A DNA stretch of 64,000 nucleotides from Dehalococcoidia bacterium (GTDB lineage: Bacteria > Chloroflexota > Dehalococcoidia > Dehalococcoidales > W498). Both the position numbers and the translations under genes were made by a program. The notes beneath the pieces were generated by a model. The model was not told the origin of the DNA and did not search any database. It saw nothing but the letters and a program-made list of their open reading frames with translations. The first letter of the stretch is position 1, and every line of letters begins with the position of its first letter. Of the stretch, positions 57,672 through 64,000 are shown in pieces. Where the stretch lies: the NCBI GenBank assembly GCA_011170285.1, contig DUEE01000026.1:19959-83958 (forward strand), in the 5' to 3' direction.

Positions 57672-58448
57672 CTAATCAGGATAGGCTCTATTCATCAAGT
57701 AGATGAGCCTTAAACCAATTAAGGTTAAATTGGGGTTGACCGCATCAATTACCTTTGTTTCTTTAGCTATCAGCTCAGCATAGCCGCCGGTAGCCACCAC
57801 CTTTGCCTTCTCTCCTAATTCCTGCTGGATGCGAGCCACCATACCCTCAACCAGGGCTGCATAGCCGAAGACAATCCCTGATTGCATGGCAGTAATAGTA
57901 TTGGTACCTATAGCCTGTTGGGGACGGACCAATTCCACTCGGGGTAACATTGCCGCCTGCACAAACAGAGCCTCGGCAGCAGTGGCAATACCGGGGGCAA
58001 TAGCCCCTCCCAGGTAATCACCCTCTTTAGATACAGTATCAAAGGTGGTAGCTGTTCCCAGGTCAGCAATGATTAACGGACATCCGTAGAGATGATGAGC
58101 AGCGGCTGCGTTTACAATGCGGTCAGCCCCAACCTCTCTCGGGTTGTCCGTTCGGATGCACACCCCAGTCTTCACCCCAGCCTCTACCACCAGTGGCAAG
58201 ATATGGAAATATCGTTGAAATAGCTCCTCAAAAGTGGCTACTAATGGTGGGACAACACTGCACAGGACTGCCTCTTTAATGTCAGCTATGTCTAAACCCT
58301 GATGATGTAGCAAATTAAGCAGTAAGGTAGCATACTCGTCTACCATGCGGTGAATACCGGTAGCCGTATGCCAGGTAGCACGAAGCTCCTCACCCTCAAA
58401 AACTCCTAAACTAATATCAGTATTTCCAATATCAATGGCTAACAGCAT
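57672..58448 (-). CDS. coaX: Type III pantothenate kinase
   Basis: MLLAIDIGNTDISLGVF; VGADRIVNAAAAHHLYG; DLGTATTFD. Confidence 0.95.
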   Translation of the reverse strand: MLLAIDIGNTDISLGVFEGEELRATWHTATGIHRMVDEYATLLLNLLHHQGLDIADIKEAVLCSVVPPLVATFEELFQRYFHILPLVVEAGVKTGVCIRTDNPREVGADRIVNAAAAHHLYGCPLIIADLGTATTFDTVSKEGDYLGGAIAPGIATAAEALFVQAAMLPRVELVRPQQAIGTNTITAMQSGIVFGYAALVEGMVARIQQELGEKAKVVATGGYAELIAKETKVIDAVNPNLTLIGLRLIYLMNRAYPD

Positions 58449-58484
58449 AACCTTCCTATATAACTTTATGCTTCAAAGCACTAT

Positions 58485-60038
58485 CTACGCTTTTAACTGC
58501 TTAATAATAAGTGGCAGTGCTGGTAAAAGATCGGTAGCAATCATACCAGCATCGCCCAGCCTTGCCTTAACCATCTCACCGGCTTCACCGTGGAGATGTA
58601 CACCGAGGGCAGCAGCATCAAAAAGCGATAGACCTTGTGCCACCAATCCAGCTATAGCCCCGGTTAGAACATCACCACTTCCGGCTGATGCCAACCCCGG
58701 ATTAGCAAATGGGCTAATTCTAACTTGCCCATCTGGTGCCGCAATAACGGTATAAGCACCCTTCAGGACAATTGTTTTATGCCAGTCTTGAGCTACCCTT
58801 TTAGCGATACCAAACCTGTCTGACTGCACCTCATCCACTGATACACCGACCAGCCTTGCCATTTCACCAGGGTGTGGAGTAAGTATCATATCGTTGGTTA
58901 GCTGCTGCCACCAGTTCGGGATTTTAGCTAGAATATTGAGACCGTCAGCGTCAATGACCAGGGATAGCAGTGCTGACTTAGACCTAAAAAGCATAGCCCT
59001 GATGAATCTCATGGTTGATTTACTCTGTCCCAGCCCACAGCCTAGAAGTAGGACATTATAATATTTCAATTGTTGGCGCATCAGCCTGGCTGCTTGGGCG
59101 GAGATGATGCCTGTCTGGGATTCCGGTAGGGGGAGATAGGTTACCTCAGTGAGTTTGGAAGCCAGAATAGGCTGTAAGCTGGTAGCTGTCGCCAGGGTTA
59201 CCAATCCTGTCCCCACCCGCATGGCACCGCTACAAGCTAGGTAGGCAGCACCAATATAATTGATTGAACCAGAAGCAACCAGAACTCTACCAAAGCTTCC
59301 CTTATTAGCTCCAAGCGGACGCTGGGGAACAATTTCTCTTGCCCACTTATTGGTAACAAGCTCTGTAGTTACCGCTTCAGCCAGGTCGCTGGGTATGCCA
59401 ATATCGACTATAGTAATTTTGCCGGCTCTTTCTGCCCCGGGAAAGTTAAATAAGCCTGGCTTGGGAAAACCAAGGGTAATAGTATTATCGGCATAAAGGC
59501 AAGCAGGGTCTACAGCACCACTATCGGCGTTGAGCCCGGAGGGCAAATCCAAGGCAATAATGTGAAGACCTGCCTGTTTCTTTTTAACCCTACTAACCCT
59601 GTCCAATGCTTTCAGGAAGATGCCACTAAGCGGGCGACTCTTACCAGTGCCAAATAGGGCATCAATAACAGCGTTAGCTGATAACAGCAACTCATCAATC
59701 CTGTCCATGTTTTCATCTTGAGTTAGTTCAATACAAGTTATGCCCCGTTCTTTAACTAGCTTAAAATTTAGGTCATCTGGTGGTCTTTGTCTAAGCAGAC
59801 AAAGACTGACCCTGGCTCCCCAATCATGGAGGTATCGAGACGCCACCAATCCATCCCCACCATTGTTACCTGGTCCTATCAGGACTAGGATGCTTTGCTG
59901 GTCAACAGTGCCCAGAATTTTTCTCACCTCTTCAGCTACCGCTTTCCCAGCATTTTCCATAAGCACGCTCGTAGGCAAGCCAACCTCAGCACACCGTCTA
60001 TCAATTTGCCCCATCTGTTCTGCAGTTACAATTTTCAT
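58485..60038 (-). CDS. nnr: Bifunctional NAD(P)H-hydrate epimerase / ADP-dependent NAD(P)H-hydrate dehydratase
   Basis: GPGNNGGDGLVASRYL; DLPSGLNADSG; LTPHPGEMARL; ANPGLASAGSGDVLTGAIAGL. Confidence 0.94.
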   Translation of the reverse strand: MKIVTAEQMGQIDRRCAEVGLPTSVLMENAGKAVAEEVRKILGTVDQQSILVLIGPGNNGGDGLVASRYLHDWGARVSLCLLRQRPPDDLNFKLVKERGITCIELTQDENMDRIDELLLSANAVIDALFGTGKSRPLSGIFLKALDRVSRVKKKQAGLHIIALDLPSGLNADSGAVDPACLYADNTITLGFPKPGLFNFPGAERAGKITIVDIGIPSDLAEAVTTELVTNKWAREIVPQRPLGANKGSFGRVLVASGSINYIGAAYLACSGAMRVGTGLVTLATATSLQPILASKLTEVTYLPLPESQTGIISAQAARLMRQQLKYYNVLLLGCGLGQSKSTMRFIRAMLFRSKSALLSLVIDADGLNILAKIPNWWQQLTNDMILTPHPGEMARLVGVSVDEVQSDRFGIAKRVAQDWHKTIVLKGAYTVIAAPDGQVRISPFANPGLASAGSGDVLTGAIAGLVAQGLSLFDAAALGVHLHGEAGEMVKARLGDAGMIATDLLPALPLIIKQLKA

Positions 60039-60073
60039 CGTAATTTGAAGTGTAGCAATAACCTAAGCTATGG

Positions 60074-60589
60074 TCAACTTTTCGTAAATTTCCCCAGCTT
60101 CTTGGTCATTGCCTGCCAGTGGGTCCCTCTCCAGTAGATTCGGTGGCAGGCAGGGCACTCCATATATTGGCTTTGGGTCTTAAAGACATATGGTGGCACC
60201 AGGTCTTTCACCTGCTGTTTGCTCCTTTCCACCAGAGGTTGGTTACATTCCAGGCAAATAGTGAACGACTTGAATTGCCAATCCAGATTTAGACTATCTA
60301 TTACCTGACGCATTTGTCGCTCAGGTTCATCACTCTGGATAAGAATGGCTTTGAGTTGACCTCTGGTTACCACCCGTCTTTTTATAATCTGGGTATCTCT
60401 GGTTAGTATTACTCTATCTTCGGCTAAAGCAATAGCAATCATACCAGAGTCATCACTGCCATTGAAGAACAGAGTATCATACCCCATTATCCTCAACCAC
60501 TTGGCTAGCTTTCCCACATTGTTGTCAACTATAAACTTTAGATTACTTATTAACCTCACTCCTTCACAGGTGAATTTGCATCCCCTCAT
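60074..60589 (-). CDS. Mut7-C RNase domain protein (DUF82/DUF5615-like)
   Basis: FIVDNNVGKLAKWLRIMGYDTLFF...ALAEDRVILTRD...C..C.QPL...CPACHRIYWRGTHW. Confidence 0.85.
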   Translation of the reverse strand: MRGCKFTCEGVRLISNLKFIVDNNVGKLAKWLRIMGYDTLFFNGSDDSGMIAIALAEDRVILTRDTQIIKRRVVTRGQLKAILIQSDEPERQMRQVIDSLNLDWQFKSFTICLECNQPLVERSKQQVKDLVPPYVFKTQSQYMECPACHRIYWRGTHWQAMTKKLGKFTKS

Positions 60590-61334
60590 AGGCTAGGGTG
60601 ATTGGGTTATTTAAGTCCCTGGCTACAGCGGCTATTTCAGCCGCTATCTCCTCCTCCAGATTAGGATTTATATGAACTACCACCACCTGCGGCAGGTAAC
60701 CTTTTACCTCCTGGAAACTAATTAGCTCCCGCTTCAACAGAGCCGGAGTGAGGTGGCCCAACTCTTTGGCAAATTCTTCATAGCTATCTGGCGCAGTAAC
60801 CTCAATAAAGAGTAGCCGGGGTGATACATACCTCCAGCAGTTAGCCAGACCTGGTCCCGTATCCCCGGTATAGAATACCGCTTTGCCATCGGGAGAAGTG
60901 ATTTGGTAACCAACGGTGGGAACAGTGTGATTCACAGGGATAGCCAGAATATCATAGCCTTCCACTTGCTTAATCTTATATGCTTGTACTATGGTAAATT
61001 TAATCGTCGGATTCTGTGGCGGCTGTTCCAAGAATTTAGGGTATAGTTTGCCATCTAGCAAATGAGTGGAGAGGGCATCATACACAGCTTGTATTGAATA
61101 AATATTGATAGTAGCATTCTGGAGAGCAAGGTGCAGAGCTAAAGTTGGTACATCTCTAATATGGTCATAGTGCTGGTGAGTAAGCAGTATTGCCTTAAGC
61201 CTTTGTTGAGCCGGGAAGGATAGGCTGGAGGTAAGACAACCGGCATCTATCGCCAGGGTATCATCAATTAATAGGCTCATTAGCCTTGTATTTTGCGATT
61301 CCAAATTGTGTGTCCCCAAAACCTGAATATCCAT
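60564..61334 (-). CDS. MBL-fold metal-dependent hydrolase
   Basis: LLTHQHYDHIRDVPTLALHL; VFYTGDTGPGL; overlaps the Mut7-C gene start. Confidence 0.87.
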   Translation of the reverse strand: MDIQVLGTHNLESQNTRLMSLLIDDTLAIDAGCLTSSLSFPAQQRLKAILLTHQHYDHIRDVPTLALHLALQNATINIYSIQAVYDALSTHLLDGKLYPKFLEQPPQNPTIKFTIVQAYKIKQVEGYDILAIPVNHTVPTVGYQITSPDGKAVFYTGDTGPGLANCWRYVSPRLLFIEVTAPDSYEEFAKELGHLTPALLKRELISFQEVKGYLPQVVVVHINPNLEEEIAAEIAAVARDLNNPITLAYEGMQIHL

Positions 61335-61374
61335 CGTTCTTTAGCTAACCTCCTTCCGCAAAGAAAATCCATTC

Positions 61375-62037
61375 CTAATCTGAAACGAGGAAAGGGTTAA
61401 ACCTTGTCTTATAGTCATAGATATCAACAGCCTCTTTTCTCTTCAAGAAGTTAACCATAGCGTAGGTGAACGGAGTAGCAATAGTTTCAATGACGGTCTT
61501 CGCCAGCCAGTGGTATAAAATCATTATAGGTGCAAATAAGGGAGTGCCGACAAAAGACAGGGTAATAAATATTGAGGTGTCCAGTCCTTGCCCCACGATA
61601 GTGGAACCAATGGTTCGGCTCCAAAGCCAGCGCCCTTCGGTCAAAATCTTCATCTTCGCCAGGACGAAGGAATTAGCGAACTCACCAGCGAGGTAGCCAC
61701 AGAAGGAAGCGGCGAGTAGCCTCGGTGTGTAGCCTAAGATGCTCTCATAAGCCTCCTGCCACTCCCAAAACGGAGCCGGGGGCAGAATCTGTCCCACCCA
61801 GGCAAAGATAACAAAGACGAGGTTACAAAAGAAGCCAAGCCAGATTACCCTTCTTGCTTGGCGATAACCATAGACCTCAGTTAGTATGTCGCCAAAGATG
61901 TAACTCACGGGGAAAATAATTATGGCTGCGGGCAGGATGAAGGAACCAAGGCTTATTAGCTTGACAGCAATAATGTTGGCTGTAATTAGACAGGTAACAA
62001 AAATGGCAGCAATAGTCACAAATCGGTGTGAAATCAT
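61375..62037 (-). CDS. Queuosine precursor transporter (YhhQ/VUT family)
   Basis: ANIIAVKLISLGSFILPAAIIIFPVSYIFGDILTEVYGYRQARRVIW. Confidence 0.9.
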   Translation of the reverse strand: MISHRFVTIAAIFVTCLITANIIAVKLISLGSFILPAAIIIFPVSYIFGDILTEVYGYRQARRVIWLGFFCNLVFVIFAWVGQILPPAPFWEWQEAYESILGYTPRLLAASFCGYLAGEFANSFVLAKMKILTEGRWLWSRTIGSTIVGQGLDTSIFITLSFVGTPLFAPIMILYHWLAKTVIETIATPFTYAMVNFLKRKEAVDIYDYKTRFNPFLVSD

Positions 62038-62040
62038 CGG

Positions 62041-62991
62041 TTAGATCCAGCGCTGGCGACGGAAGAAGTAGAGCATGCCGATAATAATAGCCAGGCAGAT
62101 AAGGGCTACATAAAGAGGGGAGAGCGGGTTATCTTTAAAAGGACCCAACGGGATGTTCATTCCGAAGATACTAGCCACTACGGTAATAGGTAGAAGGATG
62201 GTAGCAATGATAGTCAACATTCGCACGACCTCATTGGTACGATTAGTGGCCAGCGAATCATGGGTATAATTTAGCCCCTCAATTACCTCCTTATAATCAT
62301 CTAGCTCATCCCAAATCTTATCTACATGGTCAACCATGTCACCAAAGTAAACAGACATATCCATCTTGGTAAATCGACGAACCTTTAACTCCAATCTACC
62401 GATAACGGCTCGCACTGGCCAGATGATACGGCGAAAGGAGATAATATCACGCCGGAGTACAGAGATTTCTCTTACCGCGTTGCGTATCCCCTCGGAGAAG
62501 ACACTGTCCTCAAGAGACTCAATGTTGGCACCAATCTTGTTCAATATGGGTAAACAGTAGTCAACCAATCTATCAATTATGCGATAGAGGAGATAGCCAG
62601 AGCTCTGGCTGAAATTCTCTTGCCGCGATTCTTCATCAATCTGACACTCCCTGAATAACTTCACCAGTGGCTTAAGCTCCCCTTTATGTAAGGTAATCAG
62701 GTAGTTTTCACCAATAAACACCGATACCTGACTGGGCGAAGTTACTCGCGCCTCTTTATTATATACAGGAAAGTGAAGGACCAAAAACAGATAGTCTTTA
62801 TATTCGTCTATCTTGGGTCGTTGTATCCGACTGAGGCAGTCATCTAAATCCAGGTGATGGAAGGGATAATTTTGAGCTAGATATTCTGTCTCCCTTTCCG
62901 TTGGACCTTCAATATTAACCCAGGTTAGATCACCCCAGGTAAGCGACTCTATATTTAGTTGCTCTTCTCTGCTAACATCATAGACAGCCAT
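62041..62991 (-). CDS. corA: CorA-family magnesium/cobalt transporter
   Basis: 316 aa; C-terminal TIIATILLPITVVASIFGMNIPL (GMN motif) and two TM helices. Confidence 0.94.
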   Translation of the reverse strand: MAVYDVSREEQLNIESLTWGDLTWVNIEGPTERETEYLAQNYPFHHLDLDDCLSRIQRPKIDEYKDYLFLVLHFPVYNKEARVTSPSQVSVFIGENYLITLHKGELKPLVKLFRECQIDEESRQENFSQSSGYLLYRIIDRLVDYCLPILNKIGANIESLEDSVFSEGIRNAVREISVLRRDIISFRRIIWPVRAVIGRLELKVRRFTKMDMSVYFGDMVDHVDKIWDELDDYKEVIEGLNYTHDSLATNRTNEVVRMLTIIATILLPITVVASIFGMNIPLGPFKDNPLSPLYVALICLAIIIGMLYFFRRQRWI

Positions 62992-63074
62992 TACAAATTA
63001 CCCCTCATATAGCCAAGACATTTTACCACAATTATTGCCATATAGCACCAAATCTGATATTATTAATTTCGAAA

Positions 63075-63245
63075 ATGAAGCCAGTAAAGCCTCCTTGGAC
63101 ACACAAGATTAAGGTCAGAATAAAAAAAGCGCTAGGAATGAATATATTCCTGTGTGATAGTTGCAAATGGGACTGGCGCGGAGCCTGTCACAACCCGGAA
63201 CGCCCCAATGCCACCTGGTGCCCAGACTATGAAAAACGGGGATAG
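63075..63245 (+). CDS. 56-aa Cys/Trp-rich small protein
   Basis: MKPVKPPWTHKIKVRIKKALGMNIFLCDSCKWDWRGACHNPERPNATWCPDYEKRG*; below the ORF-track cutoff. Confidence 0.6.
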   Translation: MKPVKPPWTHKIKVRIKKALGMNIFLCDSCKWDWRGACHNPERPNATWCPDYEKRG

Positions 63246-63396
63246 CTAAGAAAAGATAGCACTTCTACCTTCTTGCATTCAATATCCCAATCCTTGCATT
63301 GGAAGAGACTGCTTGTTGACGATATGCATTATTAATACTAGTATATTGCCAAGAGTCTCTTATAATCAGGTTAGAAAGATAATCTCTAAATAGTAT

Positions 63397-63882
63397 ATGT
63401 GGTCCAGGATGAAAGACCAAGACAAAACAAAAGACCAACTTATAAATGAACTGGACGAAATGCGCCAACGGGTCGCTGAATTGGAAACAATGGAAGGCGA
63501 GCGCAAGCAAGTAGAGGAGAAGCTTGCGGAGAGTGAGCAACATTTTCGGTCTTTGACGGAGAGCACAAGTGACTGGGTCTGGGAAACGGACATCGATGGC
63601 GTGTACACCTATGTCGGTCCGAGAGTCAAAGAGCTGCTGGGATATAGACCAGAGGAAATTATCGGTAAGACACCGTTCGATTTGATGCCCCCAGAAGAGG
63701 CAAAACGTGTCGCTGCTGAGTTCCAAGCGTACCTGGAGTCCCAAAAACCTATCATAAGATTGGAGAATACCAACCTGCACAAGGATGGCCACTTGGTTGT
63801 GCTGGAAACCAGCGGTGTGCCGATATTCGACGGTAACGGTAGGTTGTGTGGCTACCGGGGTATTGACCGTGACTGTATGTAG
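63397..63882 (+). pseudogene. PAS-domain sensor protein, truncated after the PAS domain
   Basis: EQHFRSLTESTSDWVWETDIDGVYTYVGPRVKELLGYRPEEIIGKTPFDLMPPEEAKR...GYRGIDRDCM*; typical continuation (ITERKR and kinase) missing. Confidence 0.7.
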
Positions 63883-63925
63883 TCAGTAAAAGTGGGACAG
63901 TTCAGGCCATTGAGTTAACGGACAC

Positions 63926-64000
63926 TCAAAGGCCATTGCCCTGCTCCCTGACGACTCTATTGTAATCCTTTCTTCTCTGTATTATCTCAAGATGTTTGCC
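63926..64000 (-). CDS. C-terminus of an ORF entering from the right edge, possibly a transposase
   Basis: Minus frame open to window edge: GKHLEIIQRRKDYNRVVREQGNGL*; sits just inside AAAAGTGGGACAG sequence that abuts the truncated PAS gene. Confidence 0.35.
   Translation of the reverse strand, partial: GKHLEIIQRRKDYNRVVREQGNGL

Noticed and set aside
1-64000. CRISPR array or cas genes
   Set aside because: No regularly spaced direct repeats and no Cas-like ORFs seen.

Overview
This 64 kb window is bacterial chromosome, probably from an uncultured Chloroflexota/Dehalococcoidia-like organism (inference from gene content; not searched). Most of it is housekeeping: serine synthesis, pyrD/pyrF, folC, metG, rsmI, a guaB-like gene, ftsH, rsfS, ndk, glyA, prs, secA, valS, coaBC, coaX, nnr, corA. 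Two accessory blocks for anaerobic C1 (methyl-corrinoid) metabolism stand out. Block A (~24.4-33.2 kb) holds a RamA-like corrinoid activator, an orphan 196-aa protein, and a minus-strand mtaA-mtaB-mtaC-like set followed by a CobW-type GTPase, an AmiS/UreI-like membrane protein and a stand-alone protein resembling the C-terminal part of the CODH/ACS corrinoid subunit with a degraded Fe-S motif. A consensus promoter precedes it, and an intact IS256-family element with a perfect 9-bp target duplication sits directly upstream of that promoter. Block B (~38.1-45.5 kb) is a compact operon of a methyl-THF methyltransferase, a corrinoid protein, two uninterrupted (non-pyrrolysine) MttB homologues, a DUF1638 protein and a RACo-type activator fused to a C-terminal CBS-domain pair. 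Other observations include decayed genes (dinB, a trehalose-synthase-like glycosyltransferase, transposases, a serine recombinase, a mannosyltransferase duplicate, truncated PolX, response regulator and PAS genes), three conserved-family ORFs that seem to need non-ATG/GTG/TTG starts, an HD-GYP protein missing its HD aspartate, and palindromic candidate operators at the Fur and Rrf2 genes. All family calls are by eye from protein motifs; no searches were run.
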